Positions 24,658 to 33,295 of a DNA stretch of 64,000 nt are shown here, piece after piece (the stretch's first letter is position 1; every line of letters starts with the position of its first letter). Both the position numbers and the translations under genes were made by a program. Under the pieces are notes generated by a model, which saw only the letters and a list, made by a program, of their open reading frames with translations, searched no databases and had not been told where the DNA came from. Origin of the DNA: Kineosporiaceae bacterium (GTDB lineage Bacteria; Actinomycetota; Actinomycetes; Actinomycetales; Kineosporiaceae); contig JADJPO010000011.1 in the NCBI GenBank assembly GCA_016713225.1, positions 372,001-436,000 of the forward strand. Reading direction: 5' to 3'.

Positions 24658-26078
24658 TCGCCCGGCCGGTGACAGACGCGGTGCCGCCGGGCTTCACCGT
24701 GCAGCTCGGTGACCGCGTGCACCTGTGCGACGACGGCCGTGCGCTGGTGGGTGCATCGAGTGTGCTGTACCTGCGCCCGGAGGCGGCCGAACGGTGGGGG
24801 TCCGACCGACGGTTGGCGGTGCGCACCGCCGCGGATGCCGCGCTGGCACGACTGCTGCTCGACCGCGGGATGGCCGACCCGGTGTGGCACCACCGGCCCC
24901 GGGCCGAAGCCGCCGTGGGCCGGGTCACCGTGGTGGTGCCGGTGCGCGATCGAGACGACCAGCTCGACCAGCTGCTCGGTGTACTGGCCGCGGCTCGGCT
25001 GGACGTGGTGGTGGTCGACGACGGCTCACGCGATCCGGAGGGCGCGGCCCGCGTGGTGCGAACCCATGGCGCACGGTTGGTGGTCCACCCGCGTAATCGG
25101 GGGCCGGCGGCGGCGCGCAATACCGGTCTGGCACACGTCGACACCGAGTTCGTGGCCTTCTGCGATTCCGATGTCCTGCCCGACGCCGACTGTCTCGCGG
25201 TGCTGCTGCGCCACCTGGACGACCCGGCGGTGGCTGTGGTGGCTCCCCGAGTGCTCGGGGTGCCACCCCGCCCGGACGACGGGTGGATCGAGCGTTACGA
25301 GCAGGCGCGCTCCTCACTCGATCTGGGTGCACACCCGGGCGCGGTCGGTCCGCAGCGCCCGGTGTCCTATCTGCCGTCCGCCTTCCTGCTGGCCCGCAGG
25401 TCGGCACTCGGCACCGGATTCGACGAGGCGCTGCGGTGTGGTGAGGACGTGGATCTGATCTGGCGATTGGTGGACGCTGGTTGGCGCGTCCGTTACGAAC
25501 CGGCAGCCACAGTGCGCCACCGACACCGCACAGTGCTTCGGGAATGGTTGCAGCGCAAGGCGTTCTACGGCACGTCGGCAGCTCCGCTGGCCTCGCGGCA
25601 CGGTCGCGCCGTGGCTCCGGCGGTGCTGACCGGCTGGTCGGCCGCGGTGAGTGTGGCGCTGCTGGCACAGCGACGCTGGTCGGTGCCCGTGGCTGCGGCA
25701 GCCTGGGCGTGGACCACCGTCTCGGTGGCACGGCGGCTGCGGCGCAGCGCGCACCCCCTGCGCACCGCGGCCGTGCTGACCACCGAGGGCCTCGTGGCCA
25801 CGATGTGGCAGACCGCCTCAGCCCTCACCCGGCACTACTGGCCGATCGCCCTGACCGCCGCCGTGGTCTCGCCGCGGGGACGGCGCGCGCTGCTGGCGGC
25901 CGCCGTCGCCGAGGCCGTGGCGGATCGCCACCGCACGGGGGCCGACCTCGATCCGGTGCGCTACCTGCTGGCCCGACGGCTGGACGACGCCGCCTACGGA
26001 GCCGGGCTCTGGTGGGGCGCCATCCGGGCACACTCCGCCGAGGCATTGATGCCCGACGTCCGGCACCGGGCGAGGTGA
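24654..26078 (+). CDS. mftF: Mycofactocin system glycosyltransferase MftF
   Basis: A 474-residue protein. Residues 1-85 are an MftF-specific N-terminal region (GDRVHLCDDGRALVGAS). A GT2 domain begins VTVVVPVRDRDDQLDQLL with VVVVDDGSRDPE, and AFCDSDVLPDADCLAVLLRHL (DxD). CGEDVDLIWRLVDAGWRVRYEP is the acceptor-side ED motif. The C-terminal third has hydrophobic stretches. MftF adds beta-1,4-linked glucose units to the mycofactocin core. The ATG overlaps the stop of the shifted mftE frame (ATGA), as expected for an intact mftE-mftF junction. Confidence 0.95.
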   Translation: MIARPVTDAVPPGFTVQLGDRVHLCDDGRALVGASSVLYLRPEAAERWGSDRRLAVRTAADAALARLLLDRGMADPVWHHRPRAEAAVGRVTVVVPVRDRDDQLDQLLGVLAAARLDVVVVDDGSRDPEGAARVVRTHGARLVVHPRNRGPAAARNTGLAHVDTEFVAFCDSDVLPDADCLAVLLRHLDDPAVAVVAPRVLGVPPRPDDGWIERYEQARSSLDLGAHPGAVGPQRPVSYLPSAFLLARRSALGTGFDEALRCGEDVDLIWRLVDAGWRVRYEPAATVRHRHRTVLREWLQRKAFYGTSAAPLASRHGRAVAPAVLTGWSAAVSVALLAQRRWSVPVAAAAWAWTTVSVARRLRRSAHPLRTAAVLTTEGLVATMWQTASALTRHYWPIALTAAVVSPRGRRALLAAAVAEAVADRHRTGADLDPVRYLLARRLDDAAYGAGLWWGAIRAHSAEALMPDVRHRAR

Positions 26079-26173
26079 GGGCAGGCGAGGGCGGGTGAGA
26101 GGAAATGCCGCGAACGCCGTCGTGGGTGGCCGGTCTCCCAGCAGACCACCGTGGTCGCTCGGCGACGTCGATG

Positions 26174-27610
26174 TCATGGCGCACTCCCACCGGTGGTCGC
26201 GCCCTCGCCCACCCGCGCCAGCACCGTGGTCGCCAACCGGGACGCTGCCGCGATGCACGAGCCCAGACCGACGCCGCGCACCCCGGCGCCCGTCAGATAC
26301 ACCCCGGGCAGCTGGGCCAAGGCCGCGTCGATCGTCGCGACCCGATCGGCGTGACCCACGGTGTACTGCGGCATCGCGTCGGGCCAGCGCTGCACGTGGC
26401 TGGACCGCGGCGGATCGACCACACCCATCGCCGCGGCGAGCTCGGCCCGGACGGCACGCACCAACACCTCGTCGTCCATCGCCGCCCAGCGCTGGTCGCC
26501 GTCGCGCCCGACCATGCAGCGGATCAGCACGGCCGGACCATCGGCGTGCTCCGCCGCGCTCCGGGGCGACACGTGCGGCCACTTCGCCGTCACCCAGGTG
26601 CACCCGACCAGCAGGTGACCGTCGGCCGGGGGCACCAGGAACCCGGTGCCGTCCAGCGGACGGGTGATCGCGGCGGGGTCATAGGCCAGCATCACCGTGG
26701 CCACGCCGACGTGTGGCACCTCAGCGGCGGCCGCCGCCGCCACCGGCGCGATGCCCCCGAGCAACGCCGCCGCCCGCGGCGCCGGCACGGCCAGCACCAC
26801 CTCGTCCGCCGGGAAGGTCTCACCGGACGCCGTGCGCACCACATATCCGCCGGTCTGCAGCGCGCTCAGGTCGGTGGCCAGGCCGTCCGTGACGATCCGT
26901 GTGGAGGGCACCTCCTCGAGGGCTTCACGCAGTGCGGCCACCAACGTGCCGAGCCCACCCTCCAGGCTGATCAGGGCCGGTCCCCCGCCGGTGCGCGGCT
27001 CCTGACCACGCATGGCCAGGAACACGCTCCGCCGGCCCGTCACCGCCGCAGCCACCTCGGGGACGGCGCTGCGGGCGGACAGCCGAGCAGCATCGCCGGC
27101 GTGCACGCCGCCCAGCAGGGGCTCGATCATGTGGGCGAAGACCTGCCGGCCGAACCGCGGCCGCAACAGCTGCGCGATGCTCGGGTCGGCGAGGCCCTGC
27201 GCGGTGGCGGGTAGCACCAGATCGGCCCCGGCCCGCAGGAAGCCCCACGGCGAGACCAGCCCGGAGCGCAGCAACGGTCCCAGTTTGTTCGGCACGCCGA
27301 AGATCGAGCTCTGTGGCAACCGGCGCAGTGCCCCCCGCGCCCAGATGAAGGCGCCCGTCGACCGCGGCGCCCGGCGGGCGTCGTCCAGGCCCAGGTCGGC
27401 CAGCAGGGCGTTGACGGCCGGGATGCGCACCAACAACGCCTCCGGGCCGGTGTCGACCCGATACCCGGCCACCTCTGCCGAGGTGATCTTGCCGCCGACC
27501 CGGGGCGCGGCGTCCAGCACGGTGACCTGCGGTGGATGCTCGCCGCGGGTCAGGTAGTACGCGGTCGCCAGACCGCTGATGCCGCCGCCGACCACGACGA
27601 TTCGCTGCAC
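26174..27610 (-). CDS. hemY: Protoporphyrinogen/coproporphyrinogen oxidase (HemY/CgoX)
   Basis: A 478-residue FAD enzyme of the oxygen-dependent haem branch. The FAD motif IVVVGGGISGLATAYYL is at residues 4-20, VTVLDAAPRVGGKI follows at 29-42, and GVYLTGAGVRGVGLGSCIAAASR closes the FAD site. In actinobacteria this enzyme usually oxidises coproporphyrinogen III. hemQ and other haem genes are not adjacent. It is divergent from aminopeptidase P with a 92-bp gap. Confidence 0.87.
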   Translation of the reverse strand: MQRIVVVGGGISGLATAYYLTRGEHPPQVTVLDAAPRVGGKITSAEVAGYRVDTGPEALLVRIPAVNALLADLGLDDARRAPRSTGAFIWARGALRRLPQSSIFGVPNKLGPLLRSGLVSPWGFLRAGADLVLPATAQGLADPSIAQLLRPRFGRQVFAHMIEPLLGGVHAGDAARLSARSAVPEVAAAVTGRRSVFLAMRGQEPRTGGGPALISLEGGLGTLVAALREALEEVPSTRIVTDGLATDLSALQTGGYVVRTASGETFPADEVVLAVPAPRAAALLGGIAPVAAAAAAEVPHVGVATVMLAYDPAAITRPLDGTGFLVPPADGHLLVGCTWVTAKWPHVSPRSAAEHADGPAVLIRCMVGRDGDQRWAAMDDEVLVRAVRAELAAAMGVVDPPRSSHVQRWPDAMPQYTVGHADRVATIDAALAQLPGVYLTGAGVRGVGLGSCIAAASRLATTVLARVGEGATTGGSAP

Positions 27611-27702
27611 CGTGCTCGCCTTCTCTGCCCTCGGAGCCGTTCGCCCTGCCGACTCACCCTACGTGCCGGGCCGAGACCTCCCGGGAATGCCACCATGGGT
27701 GC

Positions 27703-29268
27703 ATGGACGCCGACTCGCCCGCCCCCGCCAGCGACCCCACGACCGCGCTCGGCGATGGCAAACACCCGCGCGACACCCCGCGCTCCCCCGCGTTCCGGGC
27801 CTTCATCGCGCGCGACTGGCAGCCGCGCCCCACGGCGCTGCCCGACCGGTTGCCGTCCGCGCCGTTCGCGGCCGACCGGCGTCGCCGCGTGGGTGCGATG
27901 TTCCCCGGCGAGCGGCTGGTCTTCCCCGCCGGCGGGTTGACGCCGCGCAGCAACGACACCGACTACCGGTTCCGGCCGCACTCCGCGTTCTCGCACCTGA
28001 CCGGCCTGGGCACCGATCAGGAACCGGACGCCGTGCTGGTGCTCGAGCCGATCGAACCGGGCTCGTCGGCAGGCGGCGAGGGCGGCGGCGCCACGCACGA
28101 GGCGGTGCTGTTCTTCCGTCCCCGGGCCGAGCGCGACACCACCGAGTTCTACTCCGACGCCCGCTACGGCGAGCTGTGGGTCGGCGTGCGACCCAGCCTG
28201 GAGGAGATCACCGCCCTCACCGAGATCAGCACCCGCCACCTCGACGAGGTGCTGGACGCCCTGGCCAAGGACGCCGGCGAGGACGGCCTGAGCGTGCGCG
28301 TGGTCCGGGACGCCGATGCGGCGATCACCACCCACCTGGACAGTGCCCGCGGGGCCGGGCACGCGGCGTCCGACGAGCGGCGCGAGACCGTGACCAGCTC
28401 GGACGCCGAATTGGCGCGGGTGGTCAGCGAGCTGCGGCTGGTCAAGGACGTCTACGAGATCGAACAGATGCGCGAGGCGGTGGCCGCGAGCGCCCGCTCG
28501 TTCGAGGACGTCGTCCGCGCCCTGCCGCAGGCCGTGGCCACCGTGCGCGGCGAGCGGGTGATCGAGGGCGTGTTCGCCCACCGTGCCCGTCTCGAGGGCA
28601 ACGGCACCGGCTACGACACCATCGCCGCCAGCGGGCCGCACGCCTGCACGCTGCACTGGATCCGCAACGACGGGCCGGTACGCGAGGGCGACCTGGTGCT
28701 GATCGACGCCGGGGTCGAGCTCGACAGCCTCTACACCGCCGACGTCACCCGCACCCTGCCGGTGACCGGACGCTTCAGCGAGGCGCAGCGTCGGGTCTAC
28801 GAGGTGGTCCTCGAGGCCGCCGATGCCGCGTTCGCGGTGGCCCGGCCCGGCACCCGGTTCCGCGACCTGAACGTGGCCGCGCAGACCGTGATCGCCCGCC
28901 GGCTGGCCGAGTGGGGGCTGTTGCCGGGCACCGCCGAGGAGTCGCTCGACCCCGAGGGCCAGTTCCACCGGCGCTGGATCGTGCACGGCGTGAGCCACCA
29001 CCTGGGCATCGACGTGCACGACTGCGCGCAGGCCCGCCAGGAGATGTACATGGACGGCATCCTCGAGCCGGGCATGGTCTTCACCATCGAGCCGGGGCTG
29101 TACTTCAACGCCGATGACCTGATGGCCCCGGAGGAGTTGCGCGGCATCGGGATCCGGATCGAGGACGACGTGCTGGTCACCGCGGACGGCTGCGAGAACC
29201 TGACCGCGATGCTGCCACGCACGGTCGACGAGATCGAGGCGTGGATGGCGGGGCTGCTGGGTCGCTGA
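27703..29268 (+). CDS. pepP: Xaa-Pro aminopeptidase (aminopeptidase P, M24B)
   Basis: A 521-residue metallopeptidase removing N-terminal residues before proline. The N-terminal creatinase-like domain contains RSNDTDYRFRPHSAFSHLTG. The pita-bread domain carries the metal ligands: IDAGVELDSLYTADVTRT (two Asp), HGVSHHLGIDVHD (His), GMVFTIEPGLYF (Glu) and GIGIRIEDDVLVT (Glu). An upstream extension of about 35 polar residues precedes the family match. The stop lies inside an 11-bp tandem repeat. No ribosome binding site is evident before the ATG. Confidence 0.9.
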   Translation: MDADSPAPASDPTTALGDGKHPRDTPRSPAFRAFIARDWQPRPTALPDRLPSAPFAADRRRRVGAMFPGERLVFPAGGLTPRSNDTDYRFRPHSAFSHLTGLGTDQEPDAVLVLEPIEPGSSAGGEGGGATHEAVLFFRPRAERDTTEFYSDARYGELWVGVRPSLEEITALTEISTRHLDEVLDALAKDAGEDGLSVRVVRDADAAITTHLDSARGAGHAASDERRETVTSSDAELARVVSELRLVKDVYEIEQMREAVAASARSFEDVVRALPQAVATVRGERVIEGVFAHRARLEGNGTGYDTIAASGPHACTLHWIRNDGPVREGDLVLIDAGVELDSLYTADVTRTLPVTGRFSEAQRRVYEVVLEAADAAFAVARPGTRFRDLNVAAQTVIARRLAEWGLLPGTAEESLDPEGQFHRRWIVHGVSHHLGIDVHDCAQARQEMYMDGILEPGMVFTIEPGLYFNADDLMAPEELRGIGIRIEDDVLVTADGCENLTAMLPRTVDEIEAWMAGLLGR

Positions 29269-29291
29269 GGGGTCGCTGAGGGGTCGCTGAG
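29259..29291. repeat. 11-bp tandem repeat spanning the pepP stop
   Basis: GGGTCGCTGAG occurs three times in tandem. The first copy contains the pepP stop; the others lie just beyond it and repeat the in-register TGA region. Slipped-strand duplication is likely. Confidence 0.7.
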
Positions 29292-29300
29292 CAGGTCGGC

Positions 29301-30116
29301 TCAGCCGGCCGGGATCAGCTCGGACAGCGTCTCGAAGGCGTAGCCCGCGTCCTTCCAGGCGGTGAGCACCTCGGGCAGGGCGTCGAGTTCGGTGTCCCGC
29401 CGGGTGATCAGGCTGCCGCTGGGCAGGCCCACCCAGGCGGAGCGTCCGATGCCGTCGTGCAGGTCGACCACCGCCCCCGGGTGGACGGCGCCACGCAGGT
29501 GACGTCGCACGCCCTCGGTGTCGTCGTCCGGCCCGCCACCGTCCTCGCCGTTGCGCACCACGGACCACAACGCCAGGTCCTGATCGACCGCCCGGGCAGC
29601 GAGCAGGGTCGCCGAGGTCACCTCGCCCCGGGGCGGGCGGTACCAGCGCGGACGACGCCCGGTCACCGTCTCGACGGCGTCGGCGCCGCGGGCCATCGAG
29701 TCGCGTACCGCGTCAGCGGTGAGCCGCACGGCGGAGACGTGATCGAAGCTGTGGTTGGCGAGTTCGTGACCCTCGTCGCGCGCTCGCCGCACCAGGTCGG
29801 GGTGGCGGTTCACCAGCTCACCGATCACGAAGAACGTCGCCCGGATCCCGCTGCTGCGCAACAGGTCGAGCGTGCGGGCGGTGAACTGCTCGGTCGGGCC
29901 GTCGTCGAAGGTCAGCGCCAGCCGTGGCGTCGCGACCGGCGCCGACCACCACACCCGGAGGTCACCGCGCACCGCCTGTTGGGACACCGACGAGGCCAGC
30001 GCCGCGGCGTCCGCGTCCTGGGTACGTGCTCGGGTGACCAGCGACGAACCGACACCGGCCAGCGCCGCGGTCGAGGTGGCCACGGCCCCGGTGAGCAGGA
30101 ATTGGCGACGCTGCAT
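29301..30116 (-). CDS. Secreted polysaccharide deacetylase
   Basis: A 271-residue NodB-fold (CE4) protein. ATG 30116 gives the signal-like N-terminus MQRRQFLLTGAVATSTAALAG, which resembles a Tat/Sec signal (RRQFLL). The catalytic Asp pair is in LTFDDGPTEQF near residue 70, the metal His pair in ANHSFDHVSAVRL near 120, YRPPRGEVTSATL near 160, and the late VVDLHDG His near 220. It probably deacetylates peptidoglycan or a surface glycan. The open frame to 30467 would add 117 residues before the signal, so I rejected it. Confidence 0.85.
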   Translation of the reverse strand: MQRRQFLLTGAVATSTAALAGVGSSLVTRARTQDADAAALASSVSQQAVRGDLRVWWSAPVATPRLALTFDDGPTEQFTARTLDLLRSSGIRATFFVIGELVNRHPDLVRRARDEGHELANHSFDHVSAVRLTADAVRDSMARGADAVETVTGRRPRWYRPPRGEVTSATLLAARAVDQDLALWSVVRNGEDGGGPDDDTEGVRRHLRGAVHPGAVVDLHDGIGRSAWVGLPSGSLITRRDTELDALPEVLTAWKDAGYAFETLSELIPAG

Positions 30117-30198
30117 GGCGGCGACTCTACGGCGGCCCCGGTCGGCCGGGGGAGGTGCCGGGCTGGTGCGGTCGGGGGTGCTGCTACGGTCCGCGACC

Positions 30199-31578
30199 AT
30201 GGGCAGCCGCACCGGGGTCAGCGTGCTGGCCGCGGTGCTCGTGGTGGCCGGGCTGGGCCTGGTCAATCGCGCCACCCTGGCCGAGACGACCTCGGCGCGC
30301 TCGCCCCTGCACGCTGCGGTGGTCGGGCTGGACCAGCACGGTGAGCGCGTCGTCCTGGCCGAAGGCGGCCTGAAACGACTGGTTCCGGGCACGCGTGCCC
30401 TCGACGAGCGGGCCGCCGACGCGCAACGCGAGTGGCTGAGCTCAGGGCGAGTGCCGGGCGCCGGCACCCGATGGGAATCGATGGTGCACGACGCCCTGCT
30501 CGACCTGCACGTCCTGACCGTGCCCGTCGAGCCAGTCGAGTCGAACGAGTCTGTCGAGTCGAGCGAGTCGAGCGGTTCGACCGACCAGCGCGAGGCCGCC
30601 GCCGTGGCCGGGTGGGCCGAGCGCTGGCGCTACGTCTGGCCTCGCGACGCCGCCTTCGTCGCCGCGGCGTACGCCCGCAGCGGCCACCCGGCGGACGCCG
30701 AGGCCGTGCTCGCCTTCCTGCAACGGGTCCAACCCGAGTCCGGTCACCTGCAGGCCCGCTACGTGCCCGATGGCTCGGGTGAGGTGCCCGACCGGCGCGG
30801 TGAGGAGCCGGACGGCCCGGGGTGGACGTTGTGGAGCCTGGCCGTCCTGGCGGACTCGCTCGACGACCCCGGTGCCCGGCGCGACCTGCTGACCCGGTTG
30901 CGTCCGCTGTTGGTCCGTTCGACGCGGGCGTGCCTGGAGCTGGTCGCGGCCGGCAAGGGGTTGCCGGCCGCCGGTCTCGACTACTGGGAGGTACCCACCC
31001 GACGCGCAACCCTGGGGGTCGCCGCGCCGACACTCGCCGGTCTCGAGGCCGCTGCGAGGTTGTTGCCACTCGTGGACGACGAGACGCTGGCCACATCGGC
31101 AGCCGAGACAGCGCGGGCACTCGACCGTAAAATCGCCCGGGTTTTCGGCACCCGCGGCTACCCGCGAGAGGTGCGAGGCTCAGCGCACGACGCCGCCCTG
31201 ACGTTTCTCATGCCGCCGTTCCGGGACGCCGTCCCGCCCGCCGGACTCAGCGCGGCATGGGTGGCCGCGCAACGCCAGATGCGTCGTCCCGCAGGGGGTT
31301 TGGCGCCCGGATCGGCCTGGCGACAGGACGGTGTCTCCTGGACTCCGGAGACGGCCCTGTTCGCGCTGACCGCCGCGACGACGTCCCAGCGACGCACCGC
31401 CGAACAGTGGCTCGCCTGGCTCGATGCCCACCGCACCGCGGGGGGCGCGCTACCCGAGAAGGTGCTCGCCGACGGCAGCCCGGCCGCCGTTGCACCGCTC
31501 GCCTGGACCGCTGCGCTGGTGATCCTCACGGTTGATTCGTTGGATCAGACTGCCTCTCCACGCGTCACCATGGGTTAA
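30199..31578 (+). CDS. Exported glycoside hydrolase family 15-like protein
   Basis: A 459-residue protein with a signal or anchor at residues 6-22 (GVSVLAAVLVVAGLGLVNRA). The catalytic-domain region has WRYVWPRDAAFVAAAYARSGHPADAEAVLAFLQRVQ, as in GH15 glucoamylase-like enzymes. PGWTLWSLAVLADSL, AAGLDYWEV and DGVSWTPETALFALTA also fit a six-hairpin barrel. A Ser/Glu-rich linker (VESNESVESSESSGS) lies near residue 115. Substrate specificity cannot be read. A promoter must lie in the 82-bp gap shared with the divergent deacetylase gene. Confidence 0.7.
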   Translation: MGSRTGVSVLAAVLVVAGLGLVNRATLAETTSARSPLHAAVVGLDQHGERVVLAEGGLKRLVPGTRALDERAADAQREWLSSGRVPGAGTRWESMVHDALLDLHVLTVPVEPVESNESVESSESSGSTDQREAAAVAGWAERWRYVWPRDAAFVAAAYARSGHPADAEAVLAFLQRVQPESGHLQARYVPDGSGEVPDRRGEEPDGPGWTLWSLAVLADSLDDPGARRDLLTRLRPLLVRSTRACLELVAAGKGLPAAGLDYWEVPTRRATLGVAAPTLAGLEAAARLLPLVDDETLATSAAETARALDRKIARVFGTRGYPREVRGSAHDAALTFLMPPFRDAVPPAGLSAAWVAAQRQMRRPAGGLAPGSAWRQDGVSWTPETALFALTAATTSQRRTAEQWLAWLDAHRTAGGALPEKVLADGSPAAVAPLAWTAALVILTVDSLDQTASPRVTMG

Positions 31579-31646
31579 CCTGCAGTCTGTTGCGCCGTCA
31601 ACCAACGGCGACACCTTCGGTGCCATCCCGAGGAGGTGAGTGGGTC

Positions 31647-31745
31647 ATGCCATCTGGTGATAGTCCCGAGGCCAGCCACCTGGCCGCACCCTCGATCCCC
31701 CCTGCCGAGCCCGGCACCCCACTCACGGCGACGACGACGCTCTGA
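31647..31745 (+). CDS. Proline-rich 32-residue leader ORF upstream of corA
   Basis: ATG 31647 follows a strong AGGAGGTGAG site. The 32-residue product has seven prolines (MPSGDSPEASHL, then AAPSIPPAEPGTPL) and ends at TGA 31743-31745, 51 bp before corA. Pro-rich or acid-Pro leader peptides control Mg2+ transporter genes in other bacteria (for example mgtL of Salmonella). A hairpin that partly masks the corA ribosome binding site follows. I infer a regulatory peptide; it is not a recognised family. Confidence 0.5.
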   Translation: MPSGDSPEASHLAAPSIPPAEPGTPLTATTTL

Positions 31746-31762
31746 CTCGTCACGCGTGGTGC

Positions 31763-31791
31763 GTCACCGGGCTGCTTTCCCCGGAGGTGAC
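31763..31791 (+). promoter_or_regulatory. Hairpin overlapping the corA ribosome binding site
   Basis: GTCACC at 31763-31768 pairs with GGTGAC at 31786-31791; GGG at 31769-31771 pairs with CCC at 31780-31782, leaving GGA bulged. The pairing includes half of the corA site GGAGGTGA (31783-31790). The leader ORF ends 17 bases before the hairpin, so ribosome position could affect folding. Confidence 0.45.
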
Positions 31792-31796
31792 CCGCC

Positions 31797-32954
31797 ATGG
31801 CCCGCCCGTCCCGCCCTCTCGCCCGCACCCTGCCCCTGGCTGCGCGGACCATTCCGCTGCGCCCCCTCGTCGCGGCGACCAAGACCGTCAACGGACGACG
31901 CCCGGCGATGACCGCCGCTGCCACACCCCCCGAGTCCAATCGCCTGCTGCTCGACGCTGCGGTCGACTGGGCGCTCTACATCGAGGGCATCCGCCAGGAA
32001 CACCAGGATTTCGACGCTGCCTGCGCCGTGGCCCGCTCGGGTGAGGGCTTCATCTGGCTGGGGCTGCACGAGCCGACCACCAACCAGCTGAACCAGCTCG
32101 GTGAGGTCTTCGACCTGCACGAACTGGCCCTCGAGGACGCCTCCAACAACAAGCAGCGGCCCAAGATCGAGCGCTACGACGACATGCTCTTCCTCGCGCT
32201 GCGCTCGCTGGCCTACATCGACCGCGACGACCGCATCGGTGAGGGGCTGGACGGCGGCGACATCGTCGAGACCGGCACGGTCATGGTCTTCCTCGGCGAG
32301 TACTACGCGGTGACGGTGCGCCACGGTCGTCATGCCTCGATGCGGGGGTTGCGGCGCCGGCTCGAGCAGGACCCCGAGCAGCTGGCCCTGGGGCCGTCCG
32401 CCGTGCTGCACGCCGTCTGCGACAAGGTGGTCGACGATTACCTGGCCGTGGTCGACCAGGTCAACGAGGACATCGAGGAGATCGAGACCTCGGTCTTCAC
32501 CCAGCGTCGCATCACCGATGTCGAGCGCATCTATCAGCTCAAGCGCGACATCATCGAGATGAAGCGCACCGTGAGCCCGCTCGCCGGGCCGCTGCACGAA
32601 CTGGCCCACCGCGCCCAGGGCCTGGTGCACCCCGACATCCGCGAGTACTTCCGCGACGTCGAGGACCACCTGATCCGGGTGCGTGAGCAGGTGCAGAGCT
32701 ACGACGAACTGCTCGGCTCGATCCTGCAGGCGGGCCTGGCACGCCTGACCGTCAGCGAGAACGAGGACATGCGCAAGATCTCGGCCTGGGTCGCGATCGC
32801 GGCGGTGCCCACGATGATCGCCGGGGTGTACGGCATGAACTTCGACTACATCCCCCTGCTGCACAACCAGTGGGGCTACCCCATCGTGTCGCTGGTGATG
32901 CTCACCATCTGCGGCACGCTGTTCCGAGGCTTCCGCCGCAACGGCTGGCTCTGA
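31797..32954 (+). CDS. corA: CorA family magnesium and cobalt transporter
   Basis: A 385-residue CorA-type channel. The cytosolic domain spans residues 40-310, with the long stalk helix VDDYLAVVDQVNEDIEEIETSVFTQRR. Two C-terminal membrane helices follow, the first ending in the signature YGMNFDYIP near residue 350. ATG 31797 follows GGAGGTGA at six bases. A basic 40-residue N-terminal extension precedes the domain. It sits behind a proline-rich leader ORF and a site-masking hairpin, so Mg2+-responsive translation is plausible. Confidence 0.9.
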   Translation: MARPSRPLARTLPLAARTIPLRPLVAATKTVNGRRPAMTAAATPPESNRLLLDAAVDWALYIEGIRQEHQDFDAACAVARSGEGFIWLGLHEPTTNQLNQLGEVFDLHELALEDASNNKQRPKIERYDDMLFLALRSLAYIDRDDRIGEGLDGGDIVETGTVMVFLGEYYAVTVRHGRHASMRGLRRRLEQDPEQLALGPSAVLHAVCDKVVDDYLAVVDQVNEDIEEIETSVFTQRRITDVERIYQLKRDIIEMKRTVSPLAGPLHELAHRAQGLVHPDIREYFRDVEDHLIRVREQVQSYDELLGSILQAGLARLTVSENEDMRKISAWVAIAAVPTMIAGVYGMNFDYIPLLHNQWGYPIVSLVMLTICGTLFRGFRRNGWL

Positions 32955-32986
32955 GCGCCACGCCACCTCCCCTCTCCCCCGCCTCT

Positions 32987-33063
32987 CACCTCCCACCTCC
33001 CACCTCCCACCTCCCACCTCCCACCTCCCACCTCCCACCTCCCACCTCCCACCTCCCACCTCC
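32987..33063. repeat. Heptanucleotide tandem repeat, 11 copies of CACCTCC
   Basis: CACCTCC repeats without error 11 times between corA and a class 2 palindrome. A 7-bp unit would change frame on expansion but no gene spans it. It is a likely contingency or slippage tract, variable between strains. Confidence 0.95.
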
Positions 33064-33065
33064 CT

Positions 33066-33132
33066 AAGATCACCGTTTGGGATCCAGATTCCGGTGTTTT
33101 TGTCCCGGATCCGGAGTCCAAACGATGATCAT
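33066..33132. repeat. Class 2 palindromic repeat, left copy flanking the DUF559 gene
   Basis: About 66 bp, beginning GATCACCGTTTGGGATCC and ending CCAAACGATGATCAT, internally palindromic with a T-rich loop. The reverse complement of 34188-34256 matches it at roughly 89% by eye, so the two copies are inverted around the DUF559 gene. The ends share CATGATCACCG-type sequence with the class 1 palindromes. Confidence 0.85.
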
Positions 33133-33295
33133 GGATGGGGCGGGGGGGTGAGGGGATGCGGGGCGCGAAACGCGCAGTGCTGGGCCTCGCGACGAGCACC
33201 GCGATGCGTCCCCAGAGGCGCCGCGTCGTCCCACTGTCCACAGGCCGGCTCGGCAAGGGCCACCGCGGCTTCCCCTTCAGGCGAGGCTGCGCGAC

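Noticed and set aside
23559..26078. A single 839-residue frame joining mftE and mftF
   Set aside because: It arises from the mftE frameshift. The first part before 23934 is an mftC shadow, and the junction to mftF contains no conserved protein.
31578..31797. Mg2+-sensing M-box riboswitch before corA
   Set aside because: I could not find its conserved core. The leader ORF and hairpin offer a better-supported explanation.
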